NCBI GenBank assembly: GCA_902806085.1
Contig: CADCVH010000065.1
Coordinates: 1 to 32,297, forward strand
Length of the DNA stretch: 32,297 bases
Direction: 5' to 3'
Source of the DNA: an uncultured Rubrobacteraceae bacterium
GTDB taxonomy: Bacteria > Actinomycetota > Rubrobacteria > Rubrobacterales > Rubrobacteraceae
A program made the position numbers and the translations under genes. Within the stretch, counting starts at the first letter, position 1. Every line of letters starts with the position of its first letter. Of the stretch, positions 14,920-23,034 are shown one piece after another. The notes under the pieces were generated by a model, which searched no databases, was not told the origin of the DNA, and saw only the letters and a list, made by a program, of their open reading frames with translations.

Positions 14920-16347
14920 TTACGCGGTGCCCTCCGTGGTGGTGGCGCCCCTCACCGGCTCGCGGGACCTGCCGTGCCCGTTGCCGTTCTGGTAGTCCGT
15001 GGCGACGAGGTCGGGGTATCCGAAGACGCCGTGCTCGTGGATGTCCAGGCCGTCGAGCTCCTGGTCGGGCTTGACCCGGATGCCGATGGTGGCCTTCAGG
15101 GCGGCGAAGACGGCCAGCGAGGCGAGGAAGACGAAGCCGCCGCAGGCCACGATGCCGAGGGCCTGGATGCCGAGCTGGTAGAAGCCGCCGCCGTAGAAGA
15201 GGCCGGGCTGTCCGACCGCGGCCAGCGCCGGGGTCGTGAAGAGGCCGCAGGAGAGCGTGCCCCAGATGCCGCCCATGCCGTGGGCCGCGATGGCGCCCAG
15301 CGGGTCGTCGACCCCGATCCTGTCGACGAAGACGAGCGTCGCGTACATGATAACGCCCGCTATAAAGCCGATGACGATAGAGGCCCAGGGTGCTACGAAG
15401 GCGCACGGGGCGGTGATGGCGACCAGCGCCGCGATGGCGCCGTTGCCGCCCATGCCAACGTCGATGTTCTTGCGGTACACGTAGCTCATGCTCATCGCGC
15501 CGAGCACGCCGGCCGCCGCCGCGAGGGTCGTGGTCAGGGCGATGTCGGCGATCTGGGTGCTGGCCGCCATCGTGGAACCGGCGTTGAAGCCGTACCAGCC
15601 GACCCACAGGATCAGGACGCCGAGAACCGCGAGCGGCATGTTGTGGCCGGGGATGTTGACCGGCCGGCCCTCGTCGTCGTACTTGCCGAGCCTGGGACCG
15701 AGGAGCAGCGTCCCGGCCAGGGCGGCCATGGCGCCCGAGAGGTGGACGACCGTCGAGCCGGCGAAGTCCTGCATGCCGAGCTCGGTGAGCCAGCCGCCAC
15801 CCCAGATCCAGTGCCCCACCAGCGGGTAGAGCAAGCCCGCGAAGACGACCGCGAAGATCACGTACACGGCGAACTTCGTCCGCTCGAGCATCGTGCCCCA
15901 CACGATGGCCAAAGAGACCGCGCAGAACGCGACCTGGAAGAGGAACTTGGCCGAGAGCGGGACCTGCGTCCACGAGAGCCCGGCGTAGACCTCGTTGACC
16001 TGCCCCGCGGGCACGGCCAAAAACCAGCCCTGCGTCCCGAAGATGGCGTTGCCGGTGCCGAACGTGATGGCGAAGCCGACGGCCCAGAAGAGCAGGGCCG
16101 CTATGGAGAGGTTGACCAGGATCTTCGCGACCACGCTCCCGACGTTCTTCATGCTGGAGAACCCGACCTCCAGCATCGCGAACCCCGCCTGCATGAACAG
16201 CACCAACACCGCCGCTAATACGACCCACATCGTGTCCATGGCCAGCGACAGGTCCGCCGTCGAGGGAGCGTCCTGCGCGAACGCCAAAGCCGGCACCGCC
16301 AGGACGAGCATAGTCGTCGTGAGCATGAAAATCGTCAACCGCCGCAA
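14920..16347 (-). CDS. amt: Ammonium transporter (Amt/MEP/Rh family)
   Basis: The 475-residue channel protein conducts ammonium across the membrane. A cleavable signal peptide (about 1-24, ending AFAQ) precedes 11 predicted membrane helices. D194 and H202 are spaced as D160 and H168 in E. coli AmtB, and H356 in GAIAAHGMGGIWGTL is the second twin histidine. GGNGAIAALVAITAPCAFV and FGYPD near the C-terminus are family blocks. The start has TAAGGAGGGAT upstream. No glnK/glnB neighbour is present, which is unusual for amt; a PucR regulator lies upstream on the same strand. Overlapping palindromes at 16372-16398 probably hold its control site. Confidence 0.96.
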   Translation of the reverse strand: MRRLTIFMLTTTMLVLAVPALAFAQDAPSTADLSLAMDTMWVVLAAVLVLFMQAGFAMLEVGFSSMKNVGSVVAKILVNLSIAALLFWAVGFAITFGTGNAIFGTQGWFLAVPAGQVNEVYAGLSWTQVPLSAKFLFQVAFCAVSLAIVWGTMLERTKFAVYVIFAVVFAGLLYPLVGHWIWGGGWLTELGMQDFAGSTVVHLSGAMAALAGTLLLGPRLGKYDDEGRPVNIPGHNMPLAVLGVLILWVGWYGFNAGSTMAASTQIADIALTTTLAAAAGVLGAMSMSYVYRKNIDVGMGGNGAIAALVAITAPCAFVAPWASIVIGFIAGVIMYATLVFVDRIGVDDPLGAIAAHGMGGIWGTLSCGLFTTPALAAVGQPGLFYGGGFYQLGIQALGIVACGGFVFLASLAVFAALKATIGIRVKPDQELDGLDIHEHGVFGYPDLVATDYQNGNGHGRSREPVRGATTTEGTA

Positions 16348-16371
16348 GATCCCTCCTTAGGAAAACGGGAG

Positions 16372-16398
16372 TATGTTCTCTGAGAACATAGTCTATGT
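16372..16398. promoter_or_regulatory. Overlapping palindromic operators upstream of amt
   Basis: TATGTTCTC-T-GAGAACATA (16372-16390) is a perfect 19-bp palindrome. It overlaps a second perfect one, ACATAG-T-CTATGT (16386-16398), so the ACATA half-site is shared. They lie 25-51 bp upstream of the amt start, where an operator would be expected. The sequence does not match the GlnR or TnrA consensus. Confidence 0.65.
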
Positions 16399-16491
16399 CC
16401 CGCCCCGGGAGGGGTCTTTAGCCGGGTGTACAAAGATGCCGCGTCCGCCGGGGACGTTTGTTGTGGCGGATGTCCAGGTAGGCGGGCGGGT

Positions 16492-16510
16492 ACGCCGGCT
16501 TCGCCGGCGT
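16492..16510. terminator. Hairpin at the end of the PucR gene
   Basis: ACGCCGGC (16492-16499) pairs with GCCGGCGT (16503-16510) around a 3-nt loop, immediately after the PucR-family stop codon on the minus strand. It has no T-run. It separates this gene from amt and may act as a weak terminator. Confidence 0.5.
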
Positions 16511-18244
16511 CTACCGATCGGCGAAGCTTGTCGGTTTTTCGGGGACGCGGCCCAGGAGTTGCATGGCTTTTATGCCGAGGGTCAGGCGTTCGCGGTCTTC
16601 GCTCTTGTCCACGTCGAGGCCGGTGAGCTCGCCCACGCGGTCGAGACGGTAACGGATGGTGTGGCGGTGGGCGAAGAGGTCCGCGGCGGTCTTGACCGTG
16701 GAGGCGTCGTTGCCGAGGTAGGTCACGAGGGTCTGGACGAGCTCGGTGCTGTAGCGGGAGTCGTAGCGGACGACGGGCTCCAGGGTTTCCTCGTAGAAGG
16801 CCACGAGCTCTTCGGGGTTCTCCTGGAAGACGCGGAAGAGGAGCTTGTAGGTGCCGGTGCCCTCGAAGGTGGAGACCGACGAGGGGCCGTGGATGCGGTG
16901 CCCGATCTCCAGGGCTACCTCCGCCTCGGAGTAGGCGTCGGGCAGGAGCGCCGGGTCCCTCTTGTTGCGCCCGATGCCGACGGAGATGGTCAGGTCGGGG
17001 AGCAGGCCCTTGACGTAGCGCTGCACGCCCTTGGCCAGGAGCTGCGCCTTCTCCGGCAGGTCCTCCGGCGGGGTGTCCTCCGAGGAGCCGAGGAAGACTA
17101 TTACGTTGTCCGAGCGAGGCCCGAGGAGGAAGTTGGAGAAGAGCTGTCGGGTCTGCATCCGCACGGCCTCGGCGAGGCGGCGCTTCAGCTCCTGGATGGC
17201 CGGTTCCCTCGGTTTGCGGCGTTCCAGGTAGCGGGCAAAGTCGTCGATGTCCACGATCAGGACGAGCGCCCCGTTCGCGAGGTCCGCCCCGAGGTAGCCG
17301 GCGCGCTGCAGGAGCAGGTTGACGGACCCGTAGTGGCCGTTGGTCAGGTCGTCGACGAAGTCCCCGCGGACGCCGAGCTCGGTCTCCAGGCGCACGCGGT
17401 CTTTGGAGAGCTCGGACTCGAGGACGCGCCTTGCCCAGTACAGGTGGACGACGTCTTCGGGGCGCAGGGCCTCGCCTTCGAGGTCCACCCATAGGTACCC
17501 CGCGGGGGCACCGGTTCCTATCGGGGTCCAGAAGAACTCGCGGTCCTCGACCCGCCAGCGTTCGACGGGGACGGAGAGGTAGCCGTCGGGCAGCCTCGCG
17601 TAGCGGTCCCGGCGCTCGCGGCGCGTCTCGTCCACGCTCGAGGACCTGGAGGCCCGCAGCGCCAGGTCCTCGAGCAGGCCCCACAGGCGGTTCTCCTCCC
17701 TGGGCCCGGGGGCGCCGGAGATCAGGCGCCCGACCGGGTCCTCGACGACCACGGGGCGGCCGAGAAGCCCGGAGATGCGCGCGACCGTCTCCGCGACGGA
17801 GGTCTCGCCGCCGGTGCCCTCCAGCAGGGTTCTCCCGGCGCCGTGGGAGAGCAGGAGCAGGTCGTCCCCCCCCGAGAGCGCCGCCTGCAACCGGCGCAGC
17901 GGCACGTCCGGGGGCAGCACGAGGAGGGCGAGGCCGAGGGCGGACATCTTCTCCGTAACGGCCGGCGGAACCGCGGCGCCCGAGCGCCAGACCACCGCGG
18001 GGGAGCCCCCGGCGGCGACGGCCTCCAGAAAATCGTCGTCCAGGGTCTTCCTGCCGGTAACGGCCGCCTCGTCCGGGCCGAGCCAGCCCTTCAGCGGCTC
18101 CTCGACGGCGAGGCCGGCGACGGGGCGGGAAGGGTCGCCGGGGAGCGGGCAGTCCGCCTCCAGCTCTTCCAGGAGCACCCGGGATAAGTCTCTTAAGATC
18201 ACGGCCCTCCCCGTTCGCAACGCGATGTAACCGGCCCGTATCAT
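16511..18244 (-). CDS. PucR/CdaR family transcriptional regulator
   Basis: The 577-residue regulator (from ATG 18244) has an N-terminal sensory part of about 290 residues without a clear name. A GGDEF-like CdaR domain follows (LVLIVDIDDFARYLE to ISVGIGRNKRD, about 320-450). The C-terminal PucR helix-turn-helix is TVKTAADLFAHRHTIRYRLDRVGELTGLD. Family members respond to nitrogen or carbon compounds such as purines, GABA, proline or sugar acids. Lying directly upstream of amt on the same strand, and divergent from uvrA, it may control nitrogen uptake. An in-frame TTG at 18271 would add nine residues; neither start has a clear ribosome site. Confidence 0.85.
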   Translation of the reverse strand: MIRAGYIALRTGRAVILRDLSRVLLEELEADCPLPGDPSRPVAGLAVEEPLKGWLGPDEAAVTGRKTLDDDFLEAVAAGGSPAVVWRSGAAVPPAVTEKMSALGLALLVLPPDVPLRRLQAALSGGDDLLLLSHGAGRTLLEGTGGETSVAETVARISGLLGRPVVVEDPVGRLISGAPGPREENRLWGLLEDLALRASRSSSVDETRRERRDRYARLPDGYLSVPVERWRVEDREFFWTPIGTGAPAGYLWVDLEGEALRPEDVVHLYWARRVLESELSKDRVRLETELGVRGDFVDDLTNGHYGSVNLLLQRAGYLGADLANGALVLIVDIDDFARYLERRKPREPAIQELKRRLAEAVRMQTRQLFSNFLLGPRSDNVIVFLGSSEDTPPEDLPEKAQLLAKGVQRYVKGLLPDLTISVGIGRNKRDPALLPDAYSEAEVALEIGHRIHGPSSVSTFEGTGTYKLLFRVFQENPEELVAFYEETLEPVVRYDSRYSTELVQTLVTYLGNDASTVKTAADLFAHRHTIRYRLDRVGELTGLDVDKSEDRERLTLGIKAMQLLGRVPEKPTSFADR

Positions 18245-18331
18245 TGTGGCGGCAGCGCCCGAGAATGGCAAACCGGCCGGTCGAAAAGCGGGACGCGGGT
18301 GCTAAAATTCGTCGCAAAGTAATCTGGTTCT

Positions 18332-18359
18332 TTGGCCTCCCACGAGGGGGCCGTATACT
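18332..18359 (+). promoter_or_regulatory. Predicted uvrA promoter
   Basis: TTGGCC (18332-18337), a 16-bp spacer and TATACT (18354-18359) give a reasonable promoter with a start near 18366. The leader would be about 29 nt and include the extended ribosome site AAGGGGTGAT (18380-18389). An AT-rich TAAAAT at 18303-18308 could be a second -10 or part of the divergent PucR promoter. Confidence 0.55.
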
Positions 18360-18394
18360 TGCCGGTAGCGTTCCCAGAGAAGGGGTGATGGCCC

Positions 18395-21241
18395 ATCGCC
18401 GATAACCAGATCGTCGTGCGGGGAGCACGCGAGCACAACCTGAAGGACGTTACCGTCTCCCTGCCCCGCGACGTGATGGTCGTCGTGACAGGCCTCTCCG
18501 GGAGCGGCAAGTCCTCGCTGGCCTTCGACACGATCTACGCCGAGGGCCAACGCCGCTACGTCGAGAGCCTCTCCGCCTACGCCCGCCAGTTCCTCGGCCA
18601 GATGGACAAGCCCGACGTGGACCACATAGACGGGTTGTCGCCGGCGGTCTCCATCGACCAGAAGACGACGAGCAACAACCCCCGCTCGACGGTCGCCACG
18701 GTCACGGAGATCTACGATTACCTGAGGCTGCTCTACGCCCGCGCCGGGCGCCCGCACTGCCACGTCTGCGGCTTCCCGGTCGCCTCCTCGACCCCGCAGC
18801 AGATGGTCGAGAAGGTCCTGACGTTGCCGGAGAAGACCCGCTTCATGGTGCTAGCACCCGTCGTGCGAGGGCGCAAGGGCGAGTACGGGAAGATGTTCAA
18901 GGACCTGGCCGAGCAGGGGTACGCGAGGGTCCGCGTCGACGGGGAGACCCACGAGTTGCCGGTGGACTTAGGTCTGGACAAGAACTACAAGCACGACATC
19001 GAGGTCGTGGTCGACCGGCTCGTGATCCGGGACGGCATGGAGCGCCGCCTCACCGACTCCATCGAGACGGCCCTCAAGCTCGCCGAGGGGCTGGTGCAGA
19101 TAGAGACCGTCGAGCAGGACGGCGGCGGCGAGTCGCTGCTGTTCTCCGAGTCCTTTACCTGCACGAATTGCGGGGCCTCCATCGCCGAGATACAGCCGAG
19201 GACCTTCTCGTTCAACAGCCCCCACGGGGCCTGCGACCGGTGCGACGGCCTGGGGAGCCGCCTGGAGATAGACCCGGCGCTCGTGGTGCCCAACGAGGAC
19301 TTGAGCGTCAACGAGGGGGCGGTCGTCCCGTGGGCCAACTCCCAGACGGAGTACCACAGGAGCGTGCTCGGGGCGCTCTCCGAGAAGTACGACATCGACC
19401 TCGACGTAGCCTGGCGGGATCTCCCGGAGGAGCACAAAAAGCGCATCCTGTACGGGACGGACGGGGAGCGCATCTACGTCTCCTACAAGAACCGCTACAA
19501 CCGCCGGCGGCAGTACATGACCCAGTTCGACGGCGTGGTGAGCAACCTGGGTCGCCGGTACGTCGAGACGGACTCCGAGTACCGGCGGGAGAAGATCGAG
19601 GAGTTCATGAGCCACGTCCCCTGCCCGAAGTGCAAGGGCGCCCGCCTGCGCCCCGAGGCGCTCGCCGTCACGGTGGGGGAGAAGAGCATCTCCGAGTTCA
19701 CCGAGCTCTCCGTCTGGAACGCGCAAGACTTCTTTCAGGAGGTGGATTTCACCACCAGGGAGTGGCTTATCGGGGAGCGGGTGGTCAAGGAGATCCGCGA
19801 AAGGCTCGGGTTCCTCGTCGACGTGGGCCTGGGATACCTGACCCTCGCCCGCTCGGCGGGCACCCTCTCGGGCGGCGAGGCCCAGCGGATACGTCTGGCG
19901 TCTCAGGTGGGGAGCGGGCTCGTGGGCGTGCTCTACGTTCTCGACGAGCCGTCCATCGGGCTGCACCAGCGGGACAACCGCAGGCTTCTCGCGACGCTTG
20001 AGAGGCTCAGGGACCTCGGGAACACGCTCGTTGTGGTCGAGCACGACGAGGACACGATCCGGGCGGCCGACTACGTCGTCGACGTGGGGCCGGGTGCTGG
20101 GGTCCACGGCGGCGAGATCATCGCCGTGGGCTCCGTCGAGGACATAGAGGCCGAGAGGAGATCCGTCACCGGCGACTTCCTCTCCGGCCGCCGCAGGATA
20201 GAGCCCCCCGAAGAGCGGCGCGAGCCGACCGGTTCCATAGGGCTCCTGGGTGCTACCGAGCACAACCTCAAGGGCGTGGACGTGGAGTTCCCGCTCGGGG
20301 TGTTCACGTGCATAACGGGCGTCTCGGGGTCCGGGAAGAGCACGCTGGTCAACGAGATCCTGTACAAGGCCCTCGCCAACGCCGTGAGCCGGGGCAAGCA
20401 CCGGCCGGGCCGGCACGCGGGCCTCAAGGGCATCGACAAAGTGGACAAGGTCATAGACATCGACCAGAGCCCCATCGGCCGGACGCCCAGGTCCAACCCG
20501 GCGACCTACACCAAGGTCTTCGACCACATCCGCCAGCTCTTCGCCTCCACGGCGGAGGCCAAGATCAGGGGCTACAAGCCGGGGCGGTTCTCGTTCAACG
20601 TGAAGGGCGGGCGTTGCGAGGCCTGCAAGGGTGACGGCCAGATCCGGATAGAGATGCACTTCCTCCCGGACGTCTACGTCCCCTGCGAGGTCTGCAAGGG
20701 CCGCCGCTACAACACCGAGACCCTCCGCGCCACCTACAAGGGCAAGTCCATCTCCGACGTGCTCGACATGACCGTCGAGGAGGCCTGCGGCTTCTTCGCC
20801 CCCGTCCCGGCTATCGCGCGCCGCATGGACACCTTGCGCGACGTCGGCCTCGGGTACGTCAGGCTGGGCCAGCCGGCGACGACGCTCTCGGGCGGGGAGG
20901 CCCAGAGGGTCAAGCTGGCGAGCGAGCTCGGCAAGCGGGCGACCGGCAAGACCGTCTACATCCTCGACGAGCCGACGACGGGCCTGCACTTCGCCGACGT
21001 GGAGAAGCTGCTGCACATCCTGCACCGGCTCGTGGACGCCGGCAACACCGTCATCGTCATCGAGCACAACCTCGACGTGATCCGGTCTGGCGACCACGTC
21101 ATAGACCTCGGCCCCGAGGGCGGCGACGGGGGCGGCGAGATAGTGGCCACCGGCACCCCCGAAGACGTGGCCCGCGTCGAGAACTCCCACACGGGCCGCT
21201 TCCTCCGCGACCTCATGCCGGAGGTGATGGCCGCGAGCTGA
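18395..21241 (+). CDS. uvrA: Excinuclease ABC subunit A (apparent AUC start)
   Basis: UvrA is the damage-sensing dimeric ABC ATPase that loads UvrB. The first ATPase has [10 protein letters not shown], a zinc-binding block with CTNCGAS and [20 protein letters not shown] and [12 protein letters not shown]. The second has [10 protein letters not shown], the zinc finger CEACKGDG...[20 protein letters not shown] and [11 protein letters not shown]. The length is 948 residues, normal for the family. Conserved residues [18 protein letters not shown] begin right after an ATC at 18395; an in-frame TGA lies at 18386-18388. The first in-frame ATG/GTG/TTG is GTG 18416, inside the conserved strand. The ATC sits 6 nt after an extended Shine-Dalgarno sequence, so it is taken as the start. 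Confidence 0.93.
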   Translation: MADNQIVVRGAREHNLKDVTVSLPRDVMVVVTGLSGSGKSSLAFDTIYAEGQRRYVESLSAYARQFLGQMDKPDVDHIDGLSPAVSIDQKTTSNNPRSTVATVTEIYDYLRLLYARAGRPHCHVCGFPVASSTPQQMVEKVLTLPEKTRFMVLAPVVRGRKGEYGKMFKDLAEQGYARVRVDGETHELPVDLGLDKNYKHDIEVVVDRLVIRDGMERRLTDSIETALKLAEGLVQIETVEQDGGGESLLFSESFTCTNCGASIAEIQPRTFSFNSPHGACDRCDGLGSRLEIDPALVVPNEDLSVNEGAVVPWANSQTEYHRSVLGALSEKYDIDLDVAWRDLPEEHKKRILYGTDGERIYVSYKNRYNRRRQYMTQFDGVVSNLGRRYVETDSEYRREKIEEFMSHVPCPKCKGARLRPEALAVTVGEKSISEFTELSVWNAQDFFQEVDFTTREWLIGERVVKEIRERLGFLVDVGLGYLTLARSAGTLSGGEAQRIRLASQVGSGLVGVLYVLDEPSIGLHQRDNRRLLATLERLRDLGNTLVVVEHDEDTIRAADYVVDVGPGAGVHGGEIIAVGSVEDIEAERRSVTGDFLSGRRRIEPPEERREPTGSIGLLGATEHNLKGVDVEFPLGVFTCITGVSGSGKSTLVNEILYKALANAVSRGKHRPGRHAGLKGIDKVDKVIDIDQSPIGRTPRSNPATYTKVFDHIRQLFASTAEAKIRGYKPGRFSFNVKGGRCEACKGDGQIRIEMHFLPDVYVPCEVCKGRRYNTETLRATYKGKSISDVLDMTVEEACGFFAPVPAIARRMDTLRDVGLGYVRLGQPATTLSGGEAQRVKLASELGKRATGKTVYILDEPTTGLHFADVEKLLHILHRLVDAGNTVIVIEHNLDVIRSGDHVIDLGPEGGDGGGEIVATGTPEDVARVENSHTGRFLRDLMPEVMAAS

Positions 21242-21246
21242 CAGCC

Positions 21247-21432
21247 AGGCTTTGAGGCTTTAGGTTTTGAGGTATAGGGTTTCGGCTTCCTAGCGGTCAC
21301 GGATCTTTGGAATCGGGGCGCGGACCAGCTCAACGGCGGCAAATCGCGTATGCGACCCGATGCCTGTAGCCTCAAAACCTAATGCCCAGAACCTAGTGCC
21401 TAGAACCTAGTGCCTAGAACCTAAGAACCTTA
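21247..21432. repeat. Telomere-like heptamer repeat element with inverted arms
   Basis: This fills the 188-bp gap between convergent uvrA and the gene ending at 21430. The right arm (21366-21432), read on the minus strand, is a run of heptamers alternating CTAGGTT and CTAGGCA; a 14-bp unit is perfectly repeated at 21388-21401 and 21402-21415. The left arm (21247-21282) has the same kind of heptamers on the plus strand. The arms share a perfect 13-bp inverted repeat (21260-21272 with 21370-21382). Inside lie a 9-bp inverted pair with one mismatch (21312-21320, 21353-21361) and a short palindrome, TCGC-GTAT-GCGA. It can fold as one long hairpin. Confidence 0.8.
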
Positions 21433-21879
21433 TTGACCGTTCGCCGCCTCGACGAAGTCTTCAAGGACCGAACCGGTGACCATCCTTTCGAGGCCACGGA
21501 TGACGACCGCGGTGTCCTCGACGTAGTCTTCGTAGGTGTCGTCGGTGCGGGAGCGGCGGAAGAGGGATTCGAGGATCTTGCCGAGGCGGTTGATGCCCCA
21601 TTCCATGTGCTCTTCGCGGTAGAGGGCGACCTTCACGACGGCGTCCACGATGAGGGGGTCCAGGTTGCCGCGCTCAAGGGTGGTGAAGGCGTAATCGTAC
21701 TGCTCCAGGATGCCGTCCAGCACGGGACGGGCGTCCGGCATGTCTTCGCTTTCGAACATGAACACGTAGGAGCCGGCTATGACCTGGAGCGCCTTGTCCT
21801 GGTAGTGGTACTCCCTTCGCGCGTAATCCTCTATTACCCCGAACAGCTCGGAGAATATGCCGTTGTTCGTGGTGGACAA
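21430..21879 (-). CDS. Uncharacterised 149-residue helical protein
   Basis: No family is recognised. The protein is acidic and appears almost wholly alpha-helical, with no signal peptide or membrane span. It starts at TTG 21879 with a purine-rich site (GGGGGGAGA) directly upstream. Blocks such as EDYARREYHYQDKALQVIAGSYVFMFESEDMPD and VKVALYREEHMEWGINRLGKILESLFRR look like packed helices of a soluble cytoplasmic protein. Its TAA stop is formed by the last three bases of the heptamer-repeat element. It is convergent with uvrA and otherwise isolated. Confidence 0.75.
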   Translation of the reverse strand: MSTTNNGIFSELFGVIEDYARREYHYQDKALQVIAGSYVFMFESEDMPDARPVLDGILEQYDYAFTTLERGNLDPLIVDAVVKVALYREEHMEWGINRLGKILESLFRRSRTDDTYEDYVEDTAVVIRGLERMVTGSVLEDFVEAANGQ

Positions 21880-21989
21880 TCTCCCCCCTTCCCTAGTGGT
21901 CGCAGAACACGCGGATTCTAACCGCCAGTGGGCTCCTCACGCTACAGGAGACGCCCGGAAAGGGGGCCGACGTACACCGAAAATCGTCT

Positions 21990-22018
21990 TTGAAACCCTC
22001 CGGGCGGGCTGATAGATT
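21990..22018 (+). promoter_or_regulatory. Predicted leaderless promoter of the 22027 gene
   Basis: TTGAAA (21990-21995), exactly 17 bp and TAGATT (22013-22018) form a good sigma70-type promoter. The GTG at 22027 lies 8 nt after the -10, at the expected transcription start, and has no Shine-Dalgarno sequence. Confidence 0.7.
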
Positions 22019-22026
22019 CAGGTTCC

Positions 22027-22929
22027 GTGAGCACCAAGAGCGTAAACACCAACCTGGACACCAACCAGGTCATGGCCGCCGGGCTCGCCTCGACCGTCGC
22101 GGCTTTCGTGACCTCCCGCTTCGGCGTGGCGGGCACGCTGCTCGGCGCCGCCCTGACGGCCATGATCATCACGGGCGGCTCGGCCATCTTGAAGGCGTAC
22201 ATCGAGAACGCCGCCGGGCGGGTGCGCAGCGGCGCGACGAGGCTCCGCGAGCGCCAGGAGGCCCGCCCGACGGCCGCCCCGCCCGGACAGGCCGCCCCCA
22301 CGGCGCAGGCCAGCGCCCCGGGACGCCCGGACCTCAGGAACAACTTCGTCGGCCGCATGAGGGCCGCCGTGGACTGGTTCCGGGGCCTGCCGACGCCCGC
22401 GAGGCGTCCCATCCTGATAAAGGCCCTAGTCGCCGCCGGGGTGGCGTTCGCGATCTGCATGGTCGCCATCTGGGGGGTGGAGAAGGTCATAGGCAACAGC
22501 CTCTCGTGCGGCCTGTGGTCCTCGTGCCCCTACGGCGCCGCGCCCGGCATACACGTCGCCGGGTTCGACGGCTCGGGCGCGGGCTCCTCGCTCTCCGGCG
22601 GGGACGTGGACCTCGGCGGTGGCGGCGGGGGCGTGGACCTCGGCGGTGGCGGGGGTGTCCTGAACGGCGGGGGTGGGGGGGGCGGAGTCCTCGACCGCGT
22701 CCAGGAAGGGGTCCCCGGGGTGCCGGGCGGCGGGGATGCCGCCCCGTCCAGTGCGTCCCCGGCCGCCGAACCGGCTCCCGAAGAGTCTCCCTCCAGCGCG
22801 TCCCCGGCCGCCGAACCGGCTCCCGAAGAGGCGCCCGAAGAATCTCCCTCCAGCGCCTCGCCCGCGGCCGAGGAACAGGCCGTCCCGGAGGCCGAACCTG
22901 ACGCCAGCGCCTCCCCGGCCGCCGAGTAA
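22027..22929 (+). CDS. Membrane protein with Gly-rich and Ser/Pro/Ala/Glu repeat tail
   Basis: The 300-residue protein starts at GTG 22027. A hydrophobic segment at about 25-55 (VAAFVTSRFGVAGTLLGAAL) is followed by a charged, Pro/Ala-rich linker. A second membrane segment is at about 145-165 (ALVAAGVAFAICMVAIWGVEKV). After it come two cysteines (LSCGLWSSCPYG), several runs of five to seven glycines, and repeats of SSASPAAEPAPEE to the end. Two membrane spans with a long flexible, probably extracellular, tail suggest a surface or wall-spanning protein. No enzyme motif is seen. The downstream permease has its own -10 and ribosome site. Confidence 0.75.
   Translation: MSTKSVNTNLDTNQVMAAGLASTVAAFVTSRFGVAGTLLGAALTAMIITGGSAILKAYIENAAGRVRSGATRLRERQEARPTAAPPGQAAPTAQASAPGRPDLRNNFVGRMRAAVDWFRGLPTPARRPILIKALVAAGVAFAICMVAIWGVEKVIGNSLSCGLWSSCPYGAAPGIHVAGFDGSGAGSSLSGGDVDLGGGGGGVDLGGGGGVLNGGGGGGGVLDRVQEGVPGVPGGGDAAPSSASPAAEPAPEESPSSASPAAEPAPEEAPEESPSSASPAAEEQAVPEAEPDASASPAAE
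22747..22926 (+). repeat. In-frame coding repeats in the surface-protein tail
   Basis: Unit 1 (22747-22791, 45 bp) and unit 2 (22792-22848, 57 bp) are nearly identical over their first 39 bp. Unit 2 carries an extra 12 bp encoding a second APEE-type step. Two degenerate units follow. All are multiples of three and encode SSASPAAEPAPEE-like segments, consistent with in-frame slippage. Confidence 0.8.
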
Positions 22930-22966
22930 CGTCGCCGAGTCCGGGCGGAATGCCTCTCGGCCAGCG

Positions 22967-23002
22967 CACGATCCTGCAACCCTTTACAATGCGCGGATCG
23001 TG
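22967..23002 (+). promoter_or_regulatory. Inverted repeat flanking a -10 upstream of the permease
   Basis: CACGATCC (22967-22974) and GGATCGTG (22995-23002) are perfect inverted arms 20 bp apart. TACAAT (22985-22990), a likely -10, lies between them. This layout fits a repressor site or a small RNA hairpin, but the -35 is poor. Confidence 0.4.
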
Positions 23003-23034
23003 ACCGCGTAGAAGAATTCCGGAGGGAGGCCGCC

